Assembly: GCA_964542875.1 (NCBI GenBank)
Contig: CAZIWA010000006.1
Span: 1-64,000 of the forward strand
Direction of reading: 5' to 3'
DNA from: CAZGOM01 sp964542875
GTDB lineage: Bacteria; Planctomycetota; Phycisphaerae; Phycisphaerales; Phycisphaeraceae
DNA: 64,000 nucleotides
This document shows positions 18,029 through 26,130 of the stretch, in pieces. The notes under the pieces are model-generated. The model was given only the letters and a program-made list of their open reading frames with translations. It did no database searches and had not been told where the DNA came from. Each line of letters begins with the position of its first letter. Position 1 is the stretch's first letter. Made by a program: the position numbers and the translations under genes.

Positions 18029-18065
18029 CTCTTACAAAGATCTACAAGATTTTGAGGAGGGATTG
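18029..18065 (+). repeat. Dispersed intergenic repeat, copy B
   Basis: Second copy of the 37-bp repeat described at 14535-14571, beginning 18 bp after the P450 stop codon and in the same orientation relative to the gene. Confidence 0.7.
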
Positions 18066-18147
18066 ACGAAGAGGGTTGTGGTGTGTTGAGATAAATAATG
18101 GAAATGATGCGGGGATGCGCCTATTTTATTTAACACAAGGAGTCACC

Positions 18148-18348
18148 ATGTTTAAATTTACAACTACGGCTATTCTCCTATTTTCAAGTCTTTTTTTGTT
18201 AGGGGGATGCTCCTCAAATCCCGCTTCTGATACGAGTCCAGAAACGCGGGCAGCGGAGGGGAGATGCCACAAATGTGATTGCACAAAGTACACGCAGGCC
18301 GGGAACAAGTGTATATGCGGTCATGGTTTTAATGATCATCACAACTAG
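18148..18348 (+). CDS. Small Cys/His-rich lipoprotein
   Basis: A 66-residue protein with a lipoprotein signal peptide ending in the lipobox LGGC, so it should be lipidated and cell-envelope bound. After a short linker come six closely packed cysteines and several histidines: CHKCDC, then CICGHGFNDHH at the C-terminus. The spacing suggests a metal site, and the CxCGH-x-H pattern looks like a small zinc-binding fold. AAGGAG at 18137-18142 gives a good ribosome site. The gene is clearly more AT-rich than its neighbours, which hints at foreign origin. Function unknown. Confidence 0.75.
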   Translation: MFKFTTTAILLFSSLFLLGGCSSNPASDTSPETRAAEGRCHKCDCTKYTQAGNKCICGHGFNDHHN

Positions 18349-18644
18349 TACTGCAACTTATTTATAAAGGTGGGGTGAATGAATGGATGGGACGACCTAC
18401 GGCGGCTCCCCAGGAACCTACACTTATAAAAATGTCGGGGTGCCAGGCTTTGTCTGAAAACGATAGTAGCGAGGAAGAAGATAAGGATTAAGACGTACCC
18501 GTGAGGAAGGGGCTTGCCTGTGATTTTGCAGAATCAATGGGTATCCAACCCGCTATGGTGGGCCTCGAAGATTCGGCGCCACCCTACGAAGAGAATTTTC
18601 AGTCAGAGTCTAATGTTTCGTTGGACTCGGGAGAGCGTTGGGTT
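18349..18644. other. Intergenic region after the small lipoprotein gene
   Basis: 296 bp between convergent genes. It has only ORFs under 30 codons, no clear terminator and no recognisable repeat. Confidence 0.5.
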
Positions 18645-19478
18645 TCAGGGGACTTCGGAGGCGGGGAGGGGGACGTTTTCGTAGTAGTCTTTCATGTAGG
18701 CGACGGTGACGACTTTCATGTTGACGAATTTGCAGGAGCCGTCGTAGCGGAGGAGGTTTGCGCCGTCGGCTTTTCGTCGGGGATTATTGCCACCGGCGTC
18801 GCGGAGGAGGTGGTTGGAGCCCCAGCCGCCGTCGATGCCGCCGTAGTCGTAGTTGCCGTTGTATTCGTTGGAGTAGGAGTGATCCATCATGAGAGGGGTT
18901 TCAGTCCGGCGGTTAACTTTGAGATTTGGTACGGGGCCCATGCGTTGTGCGTCGCGGGCGCCGCCGTAGATCCAGCCCCAGAGGGCGGGGGCACCGGTGT
19001 GGCTGGAGCGGCCCCAGAAGGCGGTGTAGTCGGTTTGCATCCAATAGGAGTAGTAGCCGACGCCGACGTAGCGGTCGAAGGTGAGGTCGATTTCAGCGGG
19101 GCGAGAGAAGGTGCGGGACGGGCAGCGGCGGACGGGCCGGCGCCAACCGTAGGCGGGGAGCTTGAAGATGGAGACATCGTGGACGAGGGAGAAAAGGGCT
19201 GGGTTGGTGATGCTGGGATCGGTGGGGGCGTAGTTGGGGGAGAAGTTCTTCATGGACAGGTCCCACATGCGGCGGCCGGGAAAGTGGCCTTGGCTGTCGG
19301 CAGCGTAGAGGTTGTAGATGGTGTTCCAGGTGCGCATGTTGGCTGCGCAGATGGCGCGGCGGGCGACTTCGCGCGATTCGCGAAGCGCGGGCATGAGCAT
19401 GGCGATGAGCACCATGATGATGGAGATGACGACGAGGAGTTCCACCAACGTAAAGCCGTGTGGGCGTGACGTGCGCAT
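18645..19478 (-). CDS. Prepilin-type N-terminal cleavage/methylation protein
   Basis: A 277-residue pseudopilin-like protein. The N-terminus MRTSRPHGFTLVELLVVI is a textbook prepilin signal, followed by a hydrophobic helix. The C-terminal part contains the DGANLLRYDGSCKFVNM segment that matches the H-X9-DG type end of planctomycete pseudopilins. A GGAG about 9 nt upstream on the minus strand supports this ATG over the upstream in-frame ATG at 19517. It is a family member of the protein at 2982-3866 but is clearly diverged and stands alone. Confidence 0.87.
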   Translation of the reverse strand: MRTSRPHGFTLVELLVVISIIMVLIAMLMPALRESREVARRAICAANMRTWNTIYNLYAADSQGHFPGRRMWDLSMKNFSPNYAPTDPSITNPALFSLVHDVSIFKLPAYGWRRPVRRCPSRTFSRPAEIDLTFDRYVGVGYYSYWMQTDYTAFWGRSSHTGAPALWGWIYGGARDAQRMGPVPNLKVNRRTETPLMMDHSYSNEYNGNYDYGGIDGGWGSNHLLRDAGGNNPRRKADGANLLRYDGSCKFVNMKVVTVAYMKDYYENVPLPASEVP

Positions 19479-19831
19479 ATGAACTTGCTCCCGGTGAGTG
19501 ACTCTGGGCGATGTCAAGAGTTACGCAAGTTTTGCGGAGACGTGGCGAAACTTATGGGAATCGATCTTAATGAGGGGAGGGGGCGGGGACAATGAAAATT
19601 ATTAGGGGAGGGATGGTGTATGAAGTTAAAAGTTTAGAAGGAAGGTAGATGTTTTTTTTAGAGAAGGGCAGAGAGGAGGTATTTAAAGGTTTCAATGATG
19701 ATGGATGCGTATTAACGATTTTACGGGGGGAAACGGACTGCGTCAGAATATTTGTGCTGACGGTGGTGTTATGGTGGGCTTCGCGGAGTGCAGTTGCAGG
19801 ATACAAGGTGTTTTTGAGAAAAGGTTGGTCG
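19479..19831. other. AT- and purine-rich intergenic region
   Basis: 353 bp between the divergent pseudopilin and acyl-CoA dehydrogenase-like genes. It is more AT-rich than its surroundings and has long purine-rich stretches. Open frames exist on both strands but lack ribosome sites and family character. Confidence 0.5.
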
Positions 19832-20905
19832 ATGAACCAGGTCAATGAGATGGGATGGCGGGCTGAAGCGCGGCGGATTGCGGAGACGGTGTTGTGGCCG
19901 GGGGCGCAGAAAGCTGATCAGGCTGCGGGTTTACCGGTGGGGAATATCCAGGTGCTGGCCCAGGCGGGATTACTGGGGGTGAACGTACCAGTGGAGCTTG
20001 GGGGACAAGGCGGGGGAATGCGCGAGATTGGAGAGCTGTTTGAGGTGATCGGCTCGGGGTGCGGGGTGACGGTGTTTGTGGCGCTGCAGCACATGCTGGC
20101 GTGCGCGCTGGTGGGGGGAAGCACGGACAAAGCGGTTGCGGAAAAGTGGCTGCCGACGATGGCGACGGGCGAGGCATTTACCACGGTGGCGTTTTCGCAA
20201 CTGAGGCGGCCGGGACCGGCCATGCTGCGGTGCGCGCGGCGGGGTGAAGGGTATGTGTTTGATGGTACGGCGCCGTGGTCGACCGGGTGGGGTCTGGCGA
20301 GGCAGGTGGTGCTGGGCGGGACGATGGATGACGGAGGCCTGGTGTTTGCGCTGGTGAGCGCTGACGCCAAGGGGTTGTCGGCTTCGGAGCCGATGAAGAT
20401 GTGCGCGATGAATGCTTCGGCCACGGTCACGCTGTCGTGCAGCGGCGTGGAAATCGGGCCTGACCGGTTCATCAAGGTGATCAGCCGAGAGCAGCTACGA
20501 AAGAACGATCAGCGGGGAATGTACCTGGTTTCGCATCTGTCGCACGGGGTGACGCAAGGAGCGCTGCGGTACCTGAGAAACCTGATGGAGACGCGTGGGT
20601 CTGATGCGATTGCAGGCGTGATTACACGGGTGCAGGCGAGGCTGGAGGAGATCAAGCGAGATGAAGCGGCTTGGGTGGAACGTACGGAAGACCCGGGGTA
20701 TGGCGAGGCGGGAATCAAAGTACGCGCGGCGAGCATTTTGCTTTCGATTCATGCGGCACAGGCTGCGGTGATGGCATCGGCCGGGAGCGCCAATGGCTTG
20801 GATCACCCGGCGCAGCGGCTGTATCGGGAGGCGATGCTGTATTCGCTGACGGCGCAGACAAGGGAACTGCAGGGGGCGATGCTGGAGGGAATATGTAATG
20901 GGTAG
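19832..20905 (+). CDS. Acyl-CoA dehydrogenase-like flavoprotein
   Basis: A 357-residue protein with the acyl-CoA dehydrogenase layout: an N-terminal helical domain (LGVNVPVELGGQGGG), a middle beta domain with the flavin-binding region YVFDGTAPWSTGW, and a C-terminal helical bundle ending HPAQRLYREAMLYSLTAQT. In typical members the segment aligned with LTAQT is YEGT, whose Glu is the catalytic base; here that Glu appears to be absent. The protein may therefore not be a classical dehydrogenase. The start is uncertain (ATG at 19832 or 19850), with no clear ribosome site. It is convergent with the downstream cyclase gene. Confidence 0.8.
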   Translation: MNQVNEMGWRAEARRIAETVLWPGAQKADQAAGLPVGNIQVLAQAGLLGVNVPVELGGQGGGMREIGELFEVIGSGCGVTVFVALQHMLACALVGGSTDKAVAEKWLPTMATGEAFTTVAFSQLRRPGPAMLRCARRGEGYVFDGTAPWSTGWGLARQVVLGGTMDDGGLVFALVSADAKGLSASEPMKMCAMNASATVTLSCSGVEIGPDRFIKVISREQLRKNDQRGMYLVSHLSHGVTQGALRYLRNLMETRGSDAIAGVITRVQARLEEIKRDEAAWVERTEDPGYGEAGIKVRAASILLSIHAAQAAVMASAGSANGLDHPAQRLYREAMLYSLTAQTRELQGAMLEGICNG

Positions 20906-20942
20906 TTTACGAGTTGTAGATGAAGAAGCGGGAAACGAGATT

Positions 20943-22343
20943 TCAGGGGATTTCGGGTTTGGCGGCCTGAAGCTCGATGGAGTGGAAGGTGATGGAGCCG
21001 CGGCAGGCGCCGATGCCAAGGCCGGAGGTGGCGGGGAGTGACCAAGCGGGGTTGGAGAGGTCGGTGGGATCGAGCTGGGAGCGGAAGACTTCGCCGCCGT
21101 CGAGGGTGAGGATGATTTTGTCTTTGCGGACTTTGAGCAGCGCGGTGTATTTGCGGCTGGTTTCGATTTTAAAACTGGAGCGGGAGGGCGAGTCGGGAAG
21201 AGAGCGTTTATTGATGGCGTTGATCCAGACCCATTCCTTGTAGACATCGTTTTCACGGGTCCAGGCGCCCATTTCGAGTGCGGCCTGGTTTTGGCCCTGG
21301 GAGAAGATGAGGGTGATGGGTTTGGAGCCGGAGTTGCGGGTGAAGGAGACGATCATGTCGTATTCGGGGGGGAGCTGGTTTTGGGGGACGGGGATGGCGA
21401 TGCGGGCGAGTGATTCGGGGGGTGTGTTTTCGCCGCTGGGATCCGCCATGGCGACGGTGAGGCCGGTGTTGGACCATTTCCAATCACCCAGGACGGTGTC
21501 TCGGGAAGGGTCGATGAGGTCGAGCAGGTTGGCCTTGGCGAAGGGTTTGTTGGGGTCGAGCTTGAAGGCCGGCGCGGGAGGTGTGAGGGGGACGGGAGAA
21601 ACGGTGGGAGTGGTGGGCGTGGTTTTGGATTTGGCGGCGGGAGGGAGGCTGAAAAAGAAGTAGATGCCCAGGCCGCCCAGGAGGATGATGGGGAAGAAGA
21701 TGATGGCGAGGAGTTCGGCTTTGGAGGCAGGTTTGCGGCCTGCGGGGAGGGCGGGAGCGTGCGTGGCGGTCTGGGGTGCGGCCTGAGCCGGCGCGGGGAT
21801 GGGGGCTGCGGCGGGGAGGGATGGCGCGCAATGGAGAAGCACGGCGGGGACGGGGTCTTTGATGTTTTTGAGCTGACGGGGCCCGATGAAAGTGTGATTG
21901 AGGCTGGTGCGGTTTTTGATGATGTCAAAGCCGGACTGGGAGATGCATAGGGTATCGGGCAGGGCTTCGGCCATGAGACGGGCGGCGATGTTGACGCCTT
22001 CGCCCATGACGTCTTCGCCTTGAAAGACGACGTCGCCGAGATGGATGCCGATGCGGTGCTGGAGGCGTTGATCAACGGGGAGGGATTTGGCGCCGGTTTC
22101 CAGGCTTTGGAGCATGGCGGTGGCGGTTTTGACGGCGGAATCCAGCGAGGTGAAGTAGATGAGGAGGCCGTCGCCGGTGTTTTTGACGACTTTGCCGGAG
22201 TTGGCGGCGCAGAGGGAAGAGAAGTGGGCCAGATCACGATTGACGAGGGCGATGGTTTTTTCTTCTTCGTGCTGAACCCGGATGGAGTACCCCACGACGT
22301 CGGTGAAGATGATGGCGGCGAGGATGCGCTGGGACTGGGTCAT
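20943..22343 (-). CDS. Class III nucleotidyl cyclase, paralogue of 11680-13062
   Basis: A 466-residue protein with the same layout as the cyclase at 11680-13062. The catalytic domain retains Asp15, Asp58, Lys54, Asp111, Asn118 and Arg122, predicting cAMP production. A Pro/Ala linker, one membrane helix (around LLAIIFFPIILLGGLGIYF), a second linker and a beta-rich C-terminal domain follow (YDMIVSFTRNSGSKPITLIF, then KYTALLKVRKDKIILTLDGG). The ATG at 22343 matches the start of the paralogue; an upstream frame of 27 codons is not conserved. It is divergent from argH. Confidence 0.9.
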   Translation of the reverse strand: MTQSQRILAAIIFTDVVGYSIRVQHEEEKTIALVNRDLAHFSSLCAANSGKVVKNTGDGLLIYFTSLDSAVKTATAMLQSLETGAKSLPVDQRLQHRIGIHLGDVVFQGEDVMGEGVNIAARLMAEALPDTLCISQSGFDIIKNRTSLNHTFIGPRQLKNIKDPVPAVLLHCAPSLPAAAPIPAPAQAAPQTATHAPALPAGRKPASKAELLAIIFFPIILLGGLGIYFFFSLPPAAKSKTTPTTPTVSPVPLTPPAPAFKLDPNKPFAKANLLDLIDPSRDTVLGDWKWSNTGLTVAMADPSGENTPPESLARIAIPVPQNQLPPEYDMIVSFTRNSGSKPITLIFSQGQNQAALEMGAWTRENDVYKEWVWINAINKRSLPDSPSRSSFKIETSRKYTALLKVRKDKIILTLDGGEVFRSQLDPTDLSNPAWSLPATSGLGIGACRGSITFHSIELQAAKPEIP

Positions 22344-22694
22344 GGAGGTGGTTTCCTGATTGGGGGCGATTATAGGGGATTGGCGGTGGGTGATTGCATT
22401 TGGGAAATTTGAAAGCGCGTGCACCCGGGGTATCGGGTGTTCGGGTTATCGCGGGGCTTCTGGAAAGCCTGATCCAGCCAAGGTGCGTGCATCTTTGATA
22501 CCCAAACTTCACTCAACCCACTCCTGGACATCTACTCCGGTCATCCGATGGTGCGGGCGGGCGGGCTTTCGTCAAAAGCGATTGTCCTTTGATTGGCTGT
22601 GGGCGGTCGGGCGCGGTTTAGCACAGTTGGGGTAATATGAGCGGCCCGGGATTTGATGATGACCTTCATTCACACGCGACAGAGAGCTTGATTC
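22344..22694. other. Intergenic region between divergent cyclase and argH genes
   Basis: 351 bp that should contain promoters for both genes. I find no convincing -35/-10 pair, no hairpin and no small ORF with a ribosome site. Confidence 0.5.
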
Positions 22695-24254
22695 ATGGCG
22701 AAGAAAAACGCGACGGCAGGCAAAAGTGGTTCCAAGAAAAAGTCCGGCAAGGCCGCGGTGGCGGCGGCGCCCGCAGCGGTGGTGAAGCCGTGGGAGCATG
22801 CCAAGTCCGGTGAGGGGTCCGGCGGGGATCCGCTTGCGGCGCGGTTTGTGGAATCGCTCAGCTATGACCGGCGGCTGTATCAGCACGATATTTCAGGGTC
22901 GATCGCGCATGCGATGATGCTGGCGGAAGTGGGATTGATCAATGAGGCGGAACTGAAGGCGATCATCAAGGGGCTGGAAGAGATTCGCGAGGAGATCACC
23001 GCGGCGGGGGCGGACTACGGCGCGGCATGGCCGGGCTGGAAAGTGGAACTGGAAGACGTGCATATGTGCATCGAGGCGGCACTGATCGCCAAGATCGGCG
23101 ATCCGGGGCGCAAGCTGCACACCGGGCGCAGCCGCAACGATCAGGTGGCGCTGGATCTTTCGCTGTGGATTTCGGATGCGACGCAGGAGATCGAGAAGAT
23201 CTGCGTTCGGCTTTGCCGGGCGTTTTTAGAGCTGGCCAAGCGCGATGGACACATCGTGATGCCGTCGTATACGCATCTGCAGCGGGCGCAGCCGATTGTG
23301 GTGGCGGGTGAACTGATTGCGTGGATCGAGGCGTTTGCACGCGGGCGCGACCGGCTGGCGAGCCTGATGAACCTGGGGCTGATGGAAAACCCGCTGGGCT
23401 CCGGCGCGATCGCGGGGAGCAGTCTGCCTTTGGACCGGGACATCACCAGCGACATCCTGGGATACGAAATGGCATCGGGCAGCAGCATCGACGCGACGGC
23501 ACGCAGGGATATCGCGCTGGACTTTGTTTACAGCCTGACGATGCTCTCCATGAATCTTTCACGGTGGGCGGAACAGTGGATCATCTACACGTCAACGGAA
23601 TTCAGCTTCATCACGCTTAGCGCGCATCACACGACGGGGTCTTCCATGATGCCCCAGAAGCGCAACCCCGACATGCTGGAACTGACGCGCGGGCGGACTG
23701 GGAACGTGTACGGCAACCTGGTGGCGCTGTTGACGATCCTCAAAGGAACGCCGCTGGCGTACAACCGGGACCTGCAGGAAGACAAGCGGCAGCTTTTCCA
23801 GGCGTTTGATATCGCACGCGACTGCCTGGAGATGGCGGTGCGGATCGTGGAAGGGGTGAAGTTCAACGAAGAGAAGATCGCGCAGGGGCTGGACAAAGGC
23901 TTCCTGGATGCGACTAGCCTGGCGGAATACTTTGTGACCAAGGGTGTGCCGTTTAGAACATCGCACCAGATCGTGGGCGCATTGGTACGCTTGTGCGAAA
24001 AGAAGGGCGTGAACCAACTGAGCCAACTGGCGCTGACTGATTTCGCGCATGCGGTGAAGGATGCGGGCTCAACCGTGAAGGTGGGCAAGGATGTGTTTGA
24101 GTGGCTGGGCGCGGCCAATGTGGTGAAGCGCTATCTGAGCTACGGCAACGCCGGGCACACGGGCACGAAGCACCAGATCGGACTGTGGGAACAGGCCCTC
24201 AACGACATGGAAGGAAACGCCGAAAGCGGCGGAGAAGAAGATGTCAAGGGATGA
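22695..24254 (+). CDS. argH: Argininosuccinate lyase
   Basis: A 519-residue enzyme that splits argininosuccinate into arginine and fumarate, the last step of arginine synthesis. The fumarase/aspartase-superfamily signature GSSMMPQKRNPD holds the catalytic serine loop; HTGRSRNDQ and SYTHLQRAQP are the other active-site segments. The family is usually about 460 residues; here there is an extra N-terminal tail of about 45 residues rich in Lys and Ala (KKNATAGKSGSKKKSGK) of unknown role. The histidine kinase gene follows after about 100 bp on the same strand. Confidence 0.96.
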   Translation: MAKKNATAGKSGSKKKSGKAAVAAAPAAVVKPWEHAKSGEGSGGDPLAARFVESLSYDRRLYQHDISGSIAHAMMLAEVGLINEAELKAIIKGLEEIREEITAAGADYGAAWPGWKVELEDVHMCIEAALIAKIGDPGRKLHTGRSRNDQVALDLSLWISDATQEIEKICVRLCRAFLELAKRDGHIVMPSYTHLQRAQPIVVAGELIAWIEAFARGRDRLASLMNLGLMENPLGSGAIAGSSLPLDRDITSDILGYEMASGSSIDATARRDIALDFVYSLTMLSMNLSRWAEQWIIYTSTEFSFITLSAHHTTGSSMMPQKRNPDMLELTRGRTGNVYGNLVALLTILKGTPLAYNRDLQEDKRQLFQAFDIARDCLEMAVRIVEGVKFNEEKIAQGLDKGFLDATSLAEYFVTKGVPFRTSHQIVGALVRLCEKKGVNQLSQLALTDFAHAVKDAGSTVKVGKDVFEWLGAANVVKRYLSYGNAGHTGTKHQIGLWEQALNDMEGNAESGGEEDVKG

Positions 24255-24357
24255 CCGGCGTCTTGCATTATGATTTTGAGTGAAGGCAAAGTGCGGGCTG
24301 AAAAGGCGTCGACCAGGCGGTGGTTGGTTCCAGGAACAAGCGACGAGGGTGATTTGT

Positions 24358-26007
24358 ATGTTGATCCTGACCTGCATTCAGGGGCCCGATAAGGGCAGGC
24401 GCTTTGAGCTCCCGGCGAATGAACCGCAATTGATCGGGCGGTCTTCGGAAGCGCTTCCGCTTCATGATGCGACGATTTCCCGGCGGCATGCGGAGCTGAC
24501 CCCTGACTCGGGGCGGTGGTTCATCAACGACCTGCAGAGCTCCAACGGCACGTTTGTGAATGGGCATCGGGTCAACAAGCGGGCACTGCTGCACATTGGC
24601 GATCAGATCCGGACGGGGACAACGATTCTGCTGTTTGGCCACGAGGGGATGAGCAATCGCCTGCCGCAGATCCGGATGGCGGGTGACGAGCCGGAAATTC
24701 CCGCGCAGGTGGAGAAGTCGGTCACGAGCAGCGATGACTCGCTGATGCTGGCGATCAGCGATCCCAGCGCGGCGGCGTCGATCCAGCTCAGGCTGATCTA
24801 CAACGTGACGGCGCTGATCGGTACGGTGGATACGCGCGAGGAGCTGCTGGACAAGATCATGGAGATGATCTTCGACTTCTTCCAGGCCGACCGCGGATTT
24901 ATTCTGCTGCAGGAAAACCCGGATGACAAACCCAATCCGGCGGTGATCCGGCATCGTCAGACACCGAAAAACAAGCGTGATGCGCAGATCACGGTGAGCA
25001 AGACGATCATTCAACTGGTGCTGGGCAAATCCGAGGGCGTGCTGTCATCCAACGCGATGACGGACAAGCGTTTCGCCTCGGGCGACAGCGTGCAGAACTA
25101 CAAGATCCGGTCTGCGATGTGCGTGCCGATCAAGTTCAAGGCGAAGACGTTTGGGGTGATTCATCTCGACAGCATGATGATCAACTTCACGTTTACGGAA
25201 GACCAACTGAAGCTGTTGACTGCGATTGGCGTGCAGACGGGGCTGGCGCTGTCCAACGAGGCGCTTTACAAGGAGCGGCTGGAGCGCGAACGGCTGGCCG
25301 CGGTGGGGCAGACGGTGGCTTCGCTTTCGCACTCGATCAAGAACATTCTGCAGGGCATGCGCGGCGGGGCGGACCTTGTGGAGATGGGATTCAAGAAAGA
25401 AAACACCGCATTGGTGAAGGGCGGATGGGACATTGTTTCAAGGAATCTGGAACGGATTTACGGGCTTTCGATGAACATGCTGGCGTACTCCAAGCAGAGG
25501 AAGCCGGAAATCGAGATGGTGAATTTCTCGAAGCTGATCAAGGAATTGGGAGAGTTGATCGAGCACCGGTTTGACCATCGGAAGGTGGCGCTGGTGTTTG
25601 ATATCGACCCGGATATTCCGCCTGTGCCGATGGATTCATCGGGCATTCACCAGGCGCTATTGAACCTGCTGGTGAACGCGCTGGACGCGTGCGAGCCGGA
25701 CAAGGGCGTGGTGACGGTGAAGGCGATGTATACGGCGGACCCGCAGATATTGACGATCCAGGTGATCGACAACGGCGGGGGGATTCCCAAGGAGATTCAG
25801 CCTCACTTGTTTGAGCCGTTCTATTCAACCAAGGGGTTGGGCGGCACGGGGCTTGGGCTTGTGGTGACGCAGAAAGTGATCGACGAGCACAAGGGCGAGA
25901 TTGAGTTTGAGAGTTCAGAGGAAGGTGGGACGACGTTTACGATCACGCTGCCTTGCTCGACGGATATCGAGCGGGAATCGGCGGATACGATTGCGCCGTC
26001 GAAGTGA
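24358..26007 (+). CDS. FHA-GAF sensor histidine kinase
   Basis: A 549-residue soluble kinase. Residues 1-95 are an FHA domain (IGRSSEALPLHDATISRRHA, then SSNGTFVNG), which binds phosphothreonine. A GAF domain spans about 160-320 (FDFFQADRGFILL, MCVPIKFKAKTFGVIHLDS). The phosphoacceptor His325 lies in SLSHSIKNIL, and the ATP-binding domain has NLLVNALDA, DNGGGIP and GTGLGL boxes. No membrane helix is seen, so it senses a cytoplasmic signal. FHA coupled to a histidine kinase suggests crosstalk with Ser/Thr kinases, which are abundant in planctomycetes. GAGGGTGA just upstream decides the start. No response regulator is adjacent. Confidence 0.93.
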   Translation: MLILTCIQGPDKGRRFELPANEPQLIGRSSEALPLHDATISRRHAELTPDSGRWFINDLQSSNGTFVNGHRVNKRALLHIGDQIRTGTTILLFGHEGMSNRLPQIRMAGDEPEIPAQVEKSVTSSDDSLMLAISDPSAAASIQLRLIYNVTALIGTVDTREELLDKIMEMIFDFFQADRGFILLQENPDDKPNPAVIRHRQTPKNKRDAQITVSKTIIQLVLGKSEGVLSSNAMTDKRFASGDSVQNYKIRSAMCVPIKFKAKTFGVIHLDSMMINFTFTEDQLKLLTAIGVQTGLALSNEALYKERLERERLAAVGQTVASLSHSIKNILQGMRGGADLVEMGFKKENTALVKGGWDIVSRNLERIYGLSMNMLAYSKQRKPEIEMVNFSKLIKELGELIEHRFDHRKVALVFDIDPDIPPVPMDSSGIHQALLNLLVNALDACEPDKGVVTVKAMYTADPQILTIQVIDNGGGIPKEIQPHLFEPFYSTKGLGGTGLGLVVTQKVIDEHKGEIEFESSEEGGTTFTITLPCSTDIERESADTIAPSK

Positions 26008-26017
26008 ATGTGAAGAA

Positions 26018-26046
26018 GGGTCTGGGGTTTAGGGTCTGGGGTCTGG
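26018..26046 (+). repeat. G-rich heptamer-like repeat, G-quadruplex motif
   Basis: GGGTCTG, GGGTTTA, GGGTCTG and GGGTCTGG units follow one another 11 bp after the kinase stop codon. Four G3-4 runs with loops of 3, 4 and 3 nt meet the canonical G-quadruplex pattern on the plus strand. Confidence 0.75.
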
Positions 26047-26130
26047 CCGGAGAAGACCTTGGTTTTGATGTGCGCAGATTTATTGATGTGATGGGACGAA
26101 GAGATAACCGCCTACGCGTGAACGCGAGGC

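Noticed and set aside
19567..19845. 92-codon minus-strand ORF in the AT-rich gap
   Set aside because: No ribosome site, no family character, and it runs into the start of the acyl-CoA dehydrogenase-like gene.
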